Source: Flavobacteriales bacterium (GTDB lineage Bacteria > Bacteroidota > Bacteroidia > Flavobacteriales_D > Sanyastnellaceae). From it: 32,826 bases of DNA. The stretch lies in the NCBI GenBank assembly GCA_029242765.1, contig JAQWTJ010000056.1, positions 1-32,826 on the forward strand, given 5' to 3'. A program made the translations under genes and the position numbers. Below the pieces are notes generated by a model. It worked only from the letters and a program-made list of their open reading frames with translations, ran no database searches and had not been told where the DNA came from. This document shows positions 1 through 7,875 of this stretch, piece by piece (position 1 is the first letter of the stretch; every line of letters begins with the position of its first letter).

Positions 1-2577
1 CTTGGTGTATTGCACGCCGTTTCATTGATGTTGCATTGTGGTCAAATCGAAGCGCAATTCGTCGATGCTTCGCTTGAGTACCCCATGCTGAGCAGCACCC
101 AGGCCGAGTTTCTGGGCGGCGGAATGAGCTTTACCGATTTCAATTCCGATGGCTTGGACGACTTAACTTTTTCAGACTATCAAGGTGAGTTGAAGTTCTA
201 TCAGCAGGGTGAGGATGGTTTGGAACTTGTCGATTTGGGAATCGAATTTGAAGGTGAGCCTAAAGGGGTGTTGTGGTTTGATTATGATAATGATGGCGAC
301 CAGGACCTAATGTTGGCGGTGAACAACGCTCCGAACAAACTCTGGTGCAATGACGATGGAACCTTTAATGACTGCAGCTTGTTTGCGGGCATTGAGGCGG
401 CGACGGATTGGATGACATTTGGTTTGAGTGCGGGGGATTATGACCTGGACGGCTTTTTGGACGTGTATATGTGCAATTACCACGAAGGTGCGGGAAGCAT
501 GCAGCCAAACATCTTGTACCATAACAACGGGGACGGGACATTCACCGATGTCACTGCGATTGCAGGTGTGGGCAACGGTTTGGCCCACACATTTCAAAGC
601 GTCTGGTTCGAATATGATTTTGACGGCTACCCCGACTTGTTTGTGATCAACGACCGGGATGTGTATGCCAATGCCCTTTACCACAATCAAGGAGACGGCA
701 CATTTATCAATATCGCCCCAGCCGTTGGTGCCGACCAATCAATTTCGGCGATGAGTGCCACCATAGGCGACGCAGACAATGACGGTGATTTCGACATATT
801 CTGCAGCGACGTAATTGACAGTCCAAACCTGCTTCTTGAGAAAAACGAAGCGGGCTATGCTGACTTGTCAGTATGGAGTGGAGTGGCTGGTGAGCAGTAC
901 AGTTGGGGCGGAGCGTGGATCGACTACGACGGTGATATGTGGCTAGACTTGCTGGTGGCCACCTACCGTTTCCCGTTGACTATTGCGTACGACAACTACA
1001 TGTATCATCATGTGGGCGAGTCCTTGTCTTTTAGCAATGTGTCGGAAGACTGGCCCAACGGGGAGCGTGAGCTTTACTGCTTGGGCCGTGGTGATATCAA
1101 CCAAGACTTGGCTCCAGATATAGTCGCACACGGCAACAGCTCGACTGCACAAGTCTTGGTGAACACTGCATCGCCGGCAGGTGGGGCAGGCCGTCTCACC
1201 ATCCGCTTGCATGGAACAATCTCAAATCCAGATGCCATAGGTGCTATTATCCGTGTGTACACCGGAGATGTAGTGCAAATGCGTCAAGTCCGATGCGGTG
1301 AAGACTATCTAACACAGCACGCACAAACTCAGTTCTTTGGCCTTGGAGACAATGCCTACGCCGACTCAGTGACTGTGGATTGGCCGTCTGGAATTCAAGA
1401 CGTGTGGACAGGTGTTGTTGCGAATGAAGCCTATTTTTTTGTGGAGCGATCGACGCACGCTCAAATCTTGGTTCAAGGTTCGTCGTGCTTTGGCGAAGAG
1501 GCGGAGGCGCAGTTCGACATGGAGCCTGATGAGGTGTATTGGAACGGTGAGCTCTCGCCTCAAGGAGGTCTGGAATTGGATACTTCTGGCGTTTATGCCT
1601 TGGAAGCGCATTGGCTGAACGGTTTGTTTGTGGTGCATGACACCTTGATTTGGGAACACGAATTGCCGTTGGAGTTGACCGTGGGGTGGTCTCCACCGGC
1701 GTGCTATGGCGAGCCGGGCGTGCTGGTGTGGCAAGCAAGTGGGCTGCACTCCGTGCTATGGGGTAATCAGATCTTGCCACCTCAAGGAGAGTCGGACACG
1801 ACATTGGCCGGTTCGCTTCTCTTGGGATTGGTTTCCGATATCAGCGGCTGCAGTGCCACGTTTGAATTTGACCTCAGTAGCCCTTCTGCAGTCGAGCTTT
1901 CTATGGATTGCCATCCAGCGTTGTGTGCAAATGACACGGCGTGGTGTGTGGCCTCAGGCGGTGGCGGCACGCCGGAATATGTGTTGGACTGGGGTGCTGC
2001 AGATCCCACCCATTTGCTTAGCGGTGTCTGGCCTGTTCAGCTGACTGACGCGCACGGCTGTGAAGCTTTTGATACGCTCAATGTGTTGATCCCTGAGCCG
2101 CTCGTATTGACGCTTCAGGCCATCCACGAAGACGAACAGGACGGCGAAGTCTCAGTTGACATACAGGGCGGCACATCGCCTTTTGAAATTTTGTGGAATA
2201 ACGGAGAAACGGGCCAGGTGATTGACTCGTTAACCGCTGGCATTTACAGTTGTGTTGTTGAAGATGCTGGGGGCTGCCTAGCGGTGGCCGCCATTCAGAT
2301 TGTCAATGTAGGACTGGTTGATTTTGATGTCAATCATAACGACTGCTCTTCATGGGGTGTGCACCGGAGTGCAGGCCGTATTTCGATGTTTGCTCCCTTG
2401 AATTGTTCGGCTGCGAGCATTCAAGTTTTTGCCCTGGACGGGCGGTTGATGAGCTCGGCTGCATGCCTTGGCAATGATTGTTCAATCGCCGTGCAGGACG
2501 GGGCGCCTGTTATTGTGGCCTTGTTCGATGCGGAAGGCCGATGCCAGTACCGTTCTTGGTTGCCTCCAACGCCTTAA
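1..2577 (+). CDS. Secreted FG-GAP/VCBS and ASPIC/UnbV protein with SprB-like repeats, 5' partial
   Basis: The reading frame is open to the window edge, so the true start probably lies upstream; the first 20 or so codons look like the end of a signal peptide (…GQIEAQ then FVDAS). About seven Asp-rich calcium-loop motifs of FG-GAP/VCBS type follow (for example DFNSDGLDD near residue 47, DYDNDGDQD near 95, DADNDGDFD near 258), then an ASPIC/UnbV domain around residues 405-470 (GAIIRVY…, TVDWPSGIQD). Two SprB-like repeats lie near 655-697 and 720-767 (GGTSPFEILWNNGETG, LTAGIYSCVVEDAGGC). The last 65 residues resemble a T9SS type A sorting domain (IQVFALDGRLM, then a hydrophobic strand) but lack the usual PNP motif and are rich in Cys. 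It is likely a surface or secreted protein with a beta-propeller; its ligand is unknown. It shares architecture with the protein at 11781-14642. Confidence 0.85.
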   Translation, partial: LGVLHAVSLMLHCGQIEAQFVDASLEYPMLSSTQAEFLGGGMSFTDFNSDGLDDLTFSDYQGELKFYQQGEDGLELVDLGIEFEGEPKGVLWFDYDNDGDQDLMLAVNNAPNKLWCNDDGTFNDCSLFAGIEAATDWMTFGLSAGDYDLDGFLDVYMCNYHEGAGSMQPNILYHNNGDGTFTDVTAIAGVGNGLAHTFQSVWFEYDFDGYPDLFVINDRDVYANALYHNQGDGTFINIAPAVGADQSISAMSATIGDADNDGDFDIFCSDVIDSPNLLLEKNEAGYADLSVWSGVAGEQYSWGGAWIDYDGDMWLDLLVATYRFPLTIAYDNYMYHHVGESLSFSNVSEDWPNGERELYCLGRGDINQDLAPDIVAHGNSSTAQVLVNTASPAGGAGRLTIRLHGTISNPDAIGAIIRVYTGDVVQMRQVRCGEDYLTQHAQTQFFGLGDNAYADSVTVDWPSGIQDVWTGVVANEAYFFVERSTHAQILVQGSSCFGEEAEAQFDMEPDEVYWNGELSPQGGLELDTSGVYALEAHWLNGLFVVHDTLIWEHELPLELTVGWSPPACYGEPGVLVWQASGLHSVLWGNQILPPQGESDTTLAGSLLLGLVSDISGCSATFEFDLSSPSAVELSMDCHPALCANDTAWCVASGGGGTPEYVLDWGAADPTHLLSGVWPVQLTDAHGCEAFDTLNVLIPEPLVLTLQAIHEDEQDGEVSVDIQGGTSPFEILWNNGETGQVIDSLTAGIYSCVVEDAGGCLAVAAIQIVNVGLVDFDVNHNDCSSWGVHRSAGRISMFAPLNCSAASIQVFALDGRLMSSAACLGNDCSIAVQDGAPVIVALFDAEGRCQYRSWLPPTP

Positions 2578-2648
2578 TCCGTAAAGGATATTCAGAATGT
2601 CACGGGGTTTTGAAATCGCCTTTAGCGACAGTCGTCTGAAGTACGGGT

Positions 2649-3311
2649 TCAGGCTTCGACGCCGAGCGTAGTAAGCTCGGCAATCATTGCTTCTGGGTTA
2701 TCGGCCTTGAATACGGCTGATCCGGCCACAAGAACATTTGCGCCGGCGGCTACAAGTGCGGAGGCATTGCTTGCATCCACACCGCCGTCAATTTCGATGT
2801 CAACTTGAGCGCCGCGCGCGTCAATCAAAGCACGCAATTCTGCCGTTTTTTTCAAGGTGTTCTTGATGAAGCTCTGGCCACCAAAGCCCGGGTTGACACC
2901 CATCAAGCAGACCAGATCTATGTCTTCAATGATGCTTTCAAGCGAATTCACAGGGGTGTGAGGGTTCAGCGCGACTCCAGCCTTCATTCCGGCCTCACGA
3001 ATCGCCCCAACGGTGCGGTGCAGATGATTACAAGCCTCGATGTGAACGGTCAAGTTTGCGGCGTTCAGGTCGGCAAAGGCTTGGATGTAGCGGTCGGGGT
3101 CTACAATCATCAAATGCACATCCAATGGCTTGTTTGCATGGCGGGCGATGGCCTTTAGCACAGGCATTCCGAAGCTGATGTTTGGGACAAATACACCGTC
3201 CATGATGTCGATGTGATGCCAACCCGCACGGCTGCGTTCGATCATTTCAATGTCGCGTTGAAGATTGGCGAAGTCTGCCGCTAGAATAGAAGGTGCGATG
3301 ATGTGTGGCAT
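2649..3311 (-). CDS. rpe: Ribulose-phosphate 3-epimerase
   Basis: Interconverts ribulose 5-phosphate and xylulose 5-phosphate in the cytosolic pentose phosphate pathway. At 220 aa it has the usual family length and a TIM-barrel pattern. The expected metal and catalytic residues are visible: Ser8 in APSILAADF, His33 and Asp35 in HIDIMDG, His66 in LDVHLMI and Asp175 in EIDGGVD. The phosphate-binding region is also present (NPGFGGQSF near 140-148, VAGSAVF near the C-terminus). The start is fixed by family alignment (MPHIIAPSIL). It is transcribed away from coaE, and only 28 bases separate the two chosen start codons. A perfect TAnnTTTG element ends 4 bases before the ATG. Confidence 0.97.
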   Translation of the reverse strand: MPHIIAPSILAADFANLQRDIEMIERSRAGWHHIDIMDGVFVPNISFGMPVLKAIARHANKPLDVHLMIVDPDRYIQAFADLNAANLTVHIEACNHLHRTVGAIREAGMKAGVALNPHTPVNSLESIIEDIDLVCLMGVNPGFGGQSFIKNTLKKTAELRALIDARGAQVDIEIDGGVDASNASALVAAGANVLVAGSAVFKADNPEAMIAELTTLGVEA

Positions 3312-3315
3312 GAGG

Positions 3316-3323
3316 CAAAATTA
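3316..3323 (-). promoter_or_regulatory. Bacteroidota -7 promoter element (TAATTTTG) for rpe
   Basis: Read on the reverse strand, TAATTTTG matches the Bacteroidota -7 consensus TAnnTTTG at every fixed position and is followed by 4 bases and then the rpe ATG. A TTG lies 22 bases upstream on the same strand, within the range described for the -33 element. If transcription starts a few bases after the box, the rpe mRNA would have almost no 5' leader. Confidence 0.55.
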
Positions 3324-3327
3324 TTTC

Positions 3328-3335
3328 GACTTTTG
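3328..3335 (+). promoter_or_regulatory. -7-like element (GACTTTTG) for coaE
   Basis: GACTTTTG matches TAnnTTTG at five of six fixed positions and is followed by tagc and then an in-frame GTG (3340). The same 4-base spacing is seen at rpe, mtaB and gcvT, which supports GTG 3340 as the coaE start. No clear -33 element is seen. Confidence 0.4.
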
Positions 3336-3339
3336 TAGC

Positions 3340-3984
3340 GTGGAACAAAACGATGGAAATTCTGTGTTTGAGGCCGGGGCTGTGCGACGGGCGCCACAAG
3401 TGATAGGGCTGACCGGCGGAATTGGAGCCGGGAAGACGACCGTGTGTCGGATTTTTGAGTCCTTGGGCGTGCCGGTGTGGTCGGCCGACGATGCGGCGAA
3501 GCGCTGTTATGTGGAAGATGTCGAGTTGAGGGGCTCTGTTGTGGCTCGCTTCGGACCGGCTGTATTCGTGGCGGGCGAGTTGGATCGTGAAGCTTTAGCG
3601 AAGCTGGTGTTTGAGGATGCGGCCGCGCTGGAAGATCTCAATGCGCTGGTGCATCCGGCGGTGGCGCGCAGTTTTTCAAGTTGGAGAGCCGGTCGGGATG
3701 CACCGTATGTCATCCGCGAGGCGGCCATCCTCTTCGAGTCCGGTAGCAACGCGGATTGCGCAGCGGTCGTGGTGGTCACGGCCCCCGAGGCGGTGCGCCT
3801 TGCACGCGCAACGTCAAGAGACGGTCTCACCCAGGAGGCCGTTCGGACGCGCATGGCCCACCAATGGCCAGAGTCGCAACTCATTGAGCGTGCAGACCAT
3901 TTGGTAGACAGCGGCGGTCGCTTGCCGCTGGTGCCTCAGGTGGTGCAGATTCACGAAGAATTATTGGCCCTCGTCAGCAAATAA
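3340..3984 (+). CDS. coaE: Dephospho-CoA kinase
   Basis: Phosphorylates the 3'-hydroxyl of dephospho-CoA with ATP, the last step of coenzyme A synthesis. The P-loop GGIGAGKT lies at residues 26-33 when GTG 3340 is used, followed by the substrate-binding stretch SADDAAK and the lid region (ARATSRDGLT). The frame is open further upstream (ATGs to 3265), but those starts would run into rpe and add residues with no family counterpart. GTG 3340 gives 214 aa, close to the usual 200, and sits 4 bases after a -7-like box; GTG 3364 and GTG 3382 remain possible. The 3' end overlaps the oppositely oriented peptidase gene by 24 bases. Confidence 0.93.
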   Translation: MEQNDGNSVFEAGAVRRAPQVIGLTGGIGAGKTTVCRIFESLGVPVWSADDAAKRCYVEDVELRGSVVARFGPAVFVAGELDREALAKLVFEDAAALEDLNALVHPAVARSFSSWRAGRDAPYVIREAAILFESGSNADCAAVVVVTAPEAVRLARATSRDGLTQEAVRTRMAHQWPESQLIERADHLVDSGGRLPLVPQVVQIHEELLALVSK

Positions 3985-4986
3985 GAGGACACTTTTTCGG
4001 CCTGCTTCATTGGCAGCAGCGCGAAACATTCCCGGCGTATTCATCTCGAAGACGATTGTTCCGTCATTCCCAACGCATATCACGCCGCCAGTTCCTCCCA
4101 ATGCCCCCATCTCTTCGTGGATGGCGTGCCGCGCCGCCGCCTCCAAACTTAGGCTGCCGTGGAGCATGGCGCCGTGGATGTCGTGGGCCACAGCTGTTCG
4201 GATGAAGTACTCGCCCCAGCCCGTGGCTGAGACTGCACACGTGCGGTTGTCAGCCCAGGTTCCGGCCCCCACCACTGGGCTGTCTCCGATGCGGCCGTGT
4301 TGCTTAAAGGTCATGCCTCCTGTGGATGTGCCAGCGCACAATCGGCCCTGGAGGTCGAGTGCGACGCAGCCGACCGTTCCCATTTTTTTGTCCTCCCATT
4401 TTGCCAGTGCCTTCTGATAGCGTTTATGGGCTTTCGCCGTGTCGAACCATTCGGGAGGGGCGGATTCAAGTCCTTGCTCGCGCGCGAATAGGCCAGCGCC
4501 GTGGCCACTGAAAAACACATGTTCGCTGCGGTCCATCACGGCGCGTGCAGCTGATATGGGGTGGCGTATGCCTTGGATCCCAGTGACCGCGCCGCAGTTT
4601 CGTGTATCGCCGTCCATGATGCTGGCGTCAAGCTCGTGACCGCCATCGGCCGTGTAGACGGCACCGCGACCTGCATTAAACAGGCTGTCATCCTCCAAGA
4701 TGCGAATGACTTGTTCGACGGCGTCGACCGCCGCCCCGCCCGATTCTAAAACCTCGATGCCTATTTCTAAGGCCGTAGAGAGCGACGCGCGGTATTGCGC
4801 CTCCTGGGCGGCACTCAAATCCTCGCTATCGAAGTGGCCCGCACCACCGTGCAAGGCAAGCGACCAACGCGGCTGCGATTCGCCCCCTGCTATATTTTCA
4901 TCCGTAGCACTTGACCCACTCCCACAGCCCGGTGCAATTAATAATAGTATGGCTATAAAAAGCACCATGCAATTCGTTTTCGACAT
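3961..4986 (-). CDS. Isoaspartyl peptidase/asparaginase, Ntn-hydrolase, predicted lipoprotein
   Basis: Plant-type asparaginase/isoaspartyl dipeptidase family, which cleaves beta-aspartyl peptide bonds in damaged proteins and hydrolyses L-asparagine. The precursor self-cleaves before a threonine nucleophile; the matching G-T bond is in MGTVGCVALD near residue 204, and LCAGTSTGG and GRIGDSPVVGAG follow as expected. The N-terminal half shows LALHGGAGH and FNAGRGAVYT. The start is set at ATG 4986 because it opens a signal peptide (MSKTNC…) ending in LIAPGC, a lipobox with Cys21; an upstream ATG at 5025 would bury this signal. The enzyme would therefore be a membrane-anchored periplasmic or surface lipoprotein. 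The gene is divergent from nfeD with 37 bases between the starts. Confidence 0.92.
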   Translation of the reverse strand: MSKTNCMVLFIAILLLIAPGCGSGSSATDENIAGGESQPRWSLALHGGAGHFDSEDLSAAQEAQYRASLSTALEIGIEVLESGGAAVDAVEQVIRILEDDSLFNAGRGAVYTADGGHELDASIMDGDTRNCGAVTGIQGIRHPISAARAVMDRSEHVFFSGHGAGLFAREQGLESAPPEWFDTAKAHKRYQKALAKWEDKKMGTVGCVALDLQGRLCAGTSTGGMTFKQHGRIGDSPVVGAGTWADNRTCAVSATGWGEYFIRTAVAHDIHGAMLHGSLSLEAAARHAIHEEMGALGGTGGVICVGNDGTIVFEMNTPGMFRAAANEAGRKSVLLFADEGQ

Positions 4987-5023
4987 GGCGTGAAAGTAGC
5001 GTGTGAAAGCGTACATTGAAGCC

Positions 5024-5467
5024 ATGTTAGATCCTTGGCATTATTGGACTTTGGCGATGCTATTTTTGCTCATCGCTGAGGCATTTGTTCCAGGCATGGT
5101 GCTGGGGTCGTTGGGCTTTGGGGCCCTGTTTGGAGCGTTGGCTTGCGTTTTCACGGATGCTTGGGAAGTTCAAGTCTTTGCTGCTGCGGCGGGGGGCTTG
5201 CTTGCTTTTTTTGCACTCCGCCCATTGGCCATGCGCACATGGTTTGCTGGCAGCCCGACGGCGGTGGGTGTGGACGCCTTGATCGGGCGCCGCGCCGTCG
5301 TCACCCAAGACTACGATGGCCCTTCCAAGCGTTTGCGTGTGAAAGTCGACGGCGACGATTGGTTGGCAGAATGTGCGGAGGTCAAGAGCGACTGCGACTT
5401 GAAAATTGGCGCATCCGTGACCATTGAAGCGGTTCAAAGCAACGTGCTAATCGTAAAACCTAAATAA
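5024..5467 (+). CDS. NfeD-like membrane protein
   Basis: A 147-aa protein with about three hydrophobic segments in the first 75 residues (WTLAMLFLLIAEAFVPGMVL, GFGALFGALACVF, AAAAGGLLAFFALRPL) and a C-terminal OB-fold-like domain (DALIGRRAVVTQDYDG…VKVDGDDWLAEC). This is the short NfeD form that pairs with SPFH/stomatin proteins in membrane microdomains. An SPFH gene follows after 9 bases, as is usual for the pair. ATG 5024 is preferred to GTG 5003 because it gives the usual short N-terminus before the first membrane segment. A weak TAnnTTTG-like octamer (TACATTGA) ends 4 bases upstream. Confidence 0.88.
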   Translation: MLDPWHYWTLAMLFLLIAEAFVPGMVLGSLGFGALFGALACVFTDAWEVQVFAAAAGGLLAFFALRPLAMRTWFAGSPTAVGVDALIGRRAVVTQDYDGPSKRLRVKVDGDDWLAECAEVKSDCDLKIGASVTIEAVQSNVLIVKPK

Positions 5468-5476
5468 TTCCACCCT

Positions 5477-6466
5477 ATGGAAGGCCTTTCTATTATCTCT
5501 ATCGTCGTTCTGATTCTGGTCGGCGTCATTCTCATTCGTGGTCTGCGTATTGTTCGTCAAAACGAGGCCATGGTCATCGAGCGGCTTGGAAAGTACAGAG
5601 CGACATTGAATCCGGGCATCAACATTATTATTCCATTTGTGGATCGTCCACGCGAGAGCATTTGGCGGTACATGCGGGAGTCGGCTGATGGCCGTCGTAT
5701 GGTTGCTTACCGCATGCTCGACCGCATCGACCTGCGAGAAACGGTTTTCGATTTCCCCGCTCAAAGCGTTATCACCAAGGACAATGTGGTCACGGAAATC
5801 AACGCCATGATTTACTTTCAGGTGGTCGATTCGGTGAAGAGTGTTTATGAAATCAACAATCTTCCCAATGCCATTGAAAAACTGACGCAAACCACGCTTC
5901 GGAACGTCATTGGTGAGCTGGATCTGGATGAATGCTTGAGTTCACGCGATACAATCAACACGCGACTTCGGGCCATCTTGGATGATGCAACGAACAAGTG
6001 GGGTGTGAAGGTGAATCGTGTCGAGCTGCAGGACATCAATCCGCCCAATGACATCAAGGAGGCGATGGAGAAGCAGATGCGGGCTGAGCGGAGCCGTCGT
6101 GCTCAAATCATTGAAGCTGAGGGAACAAAACAAGCCTTGGTTTTAGAAGCTGAGGGTGAAAAGGGAGCGAATATCAATATAGCGGAGGGGGAGCGTCAAG
6201 CTCGGATTCTGCGCGCAGAGGGTGTTGCCCAGGCCCGCTTGAAAGTGTCCAATGCCGAGGCCGAAGCCATTACAATGATTGCCAAATCAGTGGAAGGCAC
6301 CAAGAGCGATCCCACACAGTACTTGATTGCTATGAAATACGTGGAGACGTTGGGCAAAGTGATGGAGACATCCAATGACAAATCACGTGTGGTGTTCATG
6401 CCCTTCGAGGCGAGCGGTATCATGAGTTCGGTTGGGAGCATTAAAGAAATTCTCAAGGACGCGTGA
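5477..6466 (+). CDS. SPFH-domain (stomatin/paraslipin-type, QmcA-like) protein
   Basis: A 329-aa protein with one N-terminal membrane segment (residues about 5-22, IISIVVLILVGVILIRG), the SPFH/band 7 domain (about 23-200, with RQNEAMVIERLGKY, NPGINIIIPFVD, VITKDNVVTEINAMIYFQV) and an Ala/Glu-rich coiled coil (about 200-275, IIEAEGTKQALVLEAEGEKG). Family members form large membrane-bound oligomers that scaffold lipid microdomains and often associate with NfeD and proteases. It lies 9 bases after nfeD and its stop overlaps the GTG of the aldehyde dehydrogenase gene by 4 bases, so the three are probably co-transcribed. The exact partner is not evident. Confidence 0.93.
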   Translation: MEGLSIISIVVLILVGVILIRGLRIVRQNEAMVIERLGKYRATLNPGINIIIPFVDRPRESIWRYMRESADGRRMVAYRMLDRIDLRETVFDFPAQSVITKDNVVTEINAMIYFQVVDSVKSVYEINNLPNAIEKLTQTTLRNVIGELDLDECLSSRDTINTRLRAILDDATNKWGVKVNRVELQDINPPNDIKEAMEKQMRAERSRRAQIIEAEGTKQALVLEAEGEKGANINIAEGERQARILRAEGVAQARLKVSNAEAEAITMIAKSVEGTKSDPTQYLIAMKYVETLGKVMETSNDKSRVVFMPFEASGIMSSVGSIKEILKDA

Positions 6467-7857
6467 AGGCGTTGGATTCGCTGACCTTGCTCGAGGCTGC
6501 ACGGCGAGCAGACCCGACTCCGAGTGTGAGGTCAAGGAAGGTGCTGCTACGGGCCATGCTCAAGGGGCTACGCGACCATGAGCAGCGTCTGATCGACGCA
6601 CTGGCTGCCGATCTGGACAAACCCGAGTTGGAGAGCCGGACGATGGAGTTGTACCCCGTTAGAAAGGAGCTGCAGACGGCCTTGCGGAACATTTCAGATT
6701 GGGCGAGCCCAAAGCGTGTGTCGACTCCGCTGGCTTTGTTTGGGACCCGTGCAGAAGTGGTCCCAAGCCCCAAAGGCGTAGTGTTGGTGTTGGCCCCTTG
6801 GAACTTTCCAATGTTGCTTACAATCAACCCGGTGTTGGCGGCTATTGCTGCTGGAAACCGTGTGGTGGTCAAGCCATCAGAGCACACGCCGGCTACGGCA
6901 AAGGCCATGACCAATTGGCTTGAGGAGTGCTTGCCTTCAACGTGGGTGCAAGTTGTAAACGGCGGGGCTGAATTGGCCCAAGAACTGACAGCACTCCCTT
7001 TCAATCACATTTATTTCACGGGCGGACCGTCCATTGGCAAGCATATCATTCGCGCTGCCGCAGAGCATTTGACGCCGCTCACTTTGGAGCTTGGTGGCAA
7101 GAGCCCTGCAGTGGTCGACACCTCGGCTCGAATCAAGGACGCGGCTATGCGCGTGGCATGGGGCAAGTGGATCAATGCAGGGCAGGTGTGCATCTCGCCC
7201 GACTATATATTGGTGCACAAGCATGTGGAGCGTCCCTTGATTGAAGCCTTGCAATCCCAAGTGCGCCGCTCATTTGCAGGCTATGCCCTCCAGTCAAAAG
7301 ACTACGCTTGTATTGTGAATCGAGGGCATTTCGACCGGCTCAAAGGCTTGCTTGATGACGCGCTTGAAAAGGGTGCAAAACTGGAGTTCGGTGGCGGTGT
7401 GGATGAGCAGCAATGCCGTATGGAGCCCACCGTGCTGAGCAATGTGACGTCGGAAATGCGAATCTTAAAAGAGGAGGTGTTCGGTCCAATTCTGCCTGTT
7501 GTATGCTGGGAAGAACTTCAGGAATTGCCCGCTGTTATTTCACAGAATGACCACCCTTTGGCACTCTACATTTTTTCTCGCAAACGCAAACATGTCAAGT
7601 ACATCTTGGATCACACCCGTTCGGGTACGGTGGCAGTGAACGAGACCATTTTTCAGAACGGCGATACGGGCCTGCCCTTCGGCGGCGTTCAAGGCAGCGG
7701 CTGGGGCCGAGCCAATGGAAAAGCGGCTTTTGACGAGTTCTGCAATGCGCGCAGCGTGTTGCATCAAACGACGCGCTTCAATGGAATTTACTTGTTGACG
7801 CCACCATACACGGGCTTGCGTCTCAAGGCAGCCCGATTCATGTCTCGATATCTTTAA
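6463..7857 (+). CDS. Aldehyde dehydrogenase (ALDH3-like)
   Basis: An NAD(P)-dependent aldehyde dehydrogenase of 464 aa. Its length and N-terminus resemble the class 3 branch used for long-chain and aromatic aldehydes. Visible motifs are APWNFP (near residue 111), VVVKPSEHTPAT, FTGGPSIGK, the catalytic glutamate in LELGGKSP (near 211), the catalytic cysteine in GQVCISPDY (near 243), and EVFGPILPV. The start is a GTG overlapping the upstream stop (GTGA), a common translational-coupling arrangement. The C-terminus carries a hydrophobic stretch and a basic end (RLKAARFMSRYL) that could associate with the membrane, which would suit its position next to nfeD/SPFH. The substrate cannot be told from sequence. 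Confidence 0.93.
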   Translation: MKALDSLTLLEAARRADPTPSVRSRKVLLRAMLKGLRDHEQRLIDALAADLDKPELESRTMELYPVRKELQTALRNISDWASPKRVSTPLALFGTRAEVVPSPKGVVLVLAPWNFPMLLTINPVLAAIAAGNRVVVKPSEHTPATAKAMTNWLEECLPSTWVQVVNGGAELAQELTALPFNHIYFTGGPSIGKHIIRAAAEHLTPLTLELGGKSPAVVDTSARIKDAAMRVAWGKWINAGQVCISPDYILVHKHVERPLIEALQSQVRRSFAGYALQSKDYACIVNRGHFDRLKGLLDDALEKGAKLEFGGGVDEQQCRMEPTVLSNVTSEMRILKEEVFGPILPVVCWEELQELPAVISQNDHPLALYIFSRKRKHVKYILDHTRSGTVAVNETIFQNGDTGLPFGGVQGSGWGRANGKAAFDEFCNARSVLHQTTRFNGIYLLTPPYTGLRLKAARFMSRYL

Positions 7858-7863
7858 GGCATC

Positions 7864-7871
7864 TATCTTCG
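7864..7871 (+). promoter_or_regulatory. -7-like element (TATCTTCG) before the ATE/Bpt-like gene
   Basis: TATCTTCG matches TAnnTTTG at five of six fixed positions and ends 4 bases before GTG 7876, the same spacing as at rpe, coaE, mtaB and gcvT. It lies in the 18-base gap after the aldehyde dehydrogenase stop, so the gene may have its own promoter as well as read-through. No convincing -33 element is seen. Confidence 0.35.
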
Positions 7872-7875
7872 TTCC

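Noticed and set aside
2616-2628. Small hairpin TCGC-cttta-GCGA in the 71-base gap between the first gene and rpe
   Set aside because: The stem is only 4 bp and no real T-run follows on either strand, so it is not a supported terminator. Nothing else is seen in this gap.
3265-3339. Upstream in-frame starts for coaE (from 3265)
   Set aside because: They would overlap rpe and add residues with no counterpart in the CoaE family; GTG 3340 gives a normal length.
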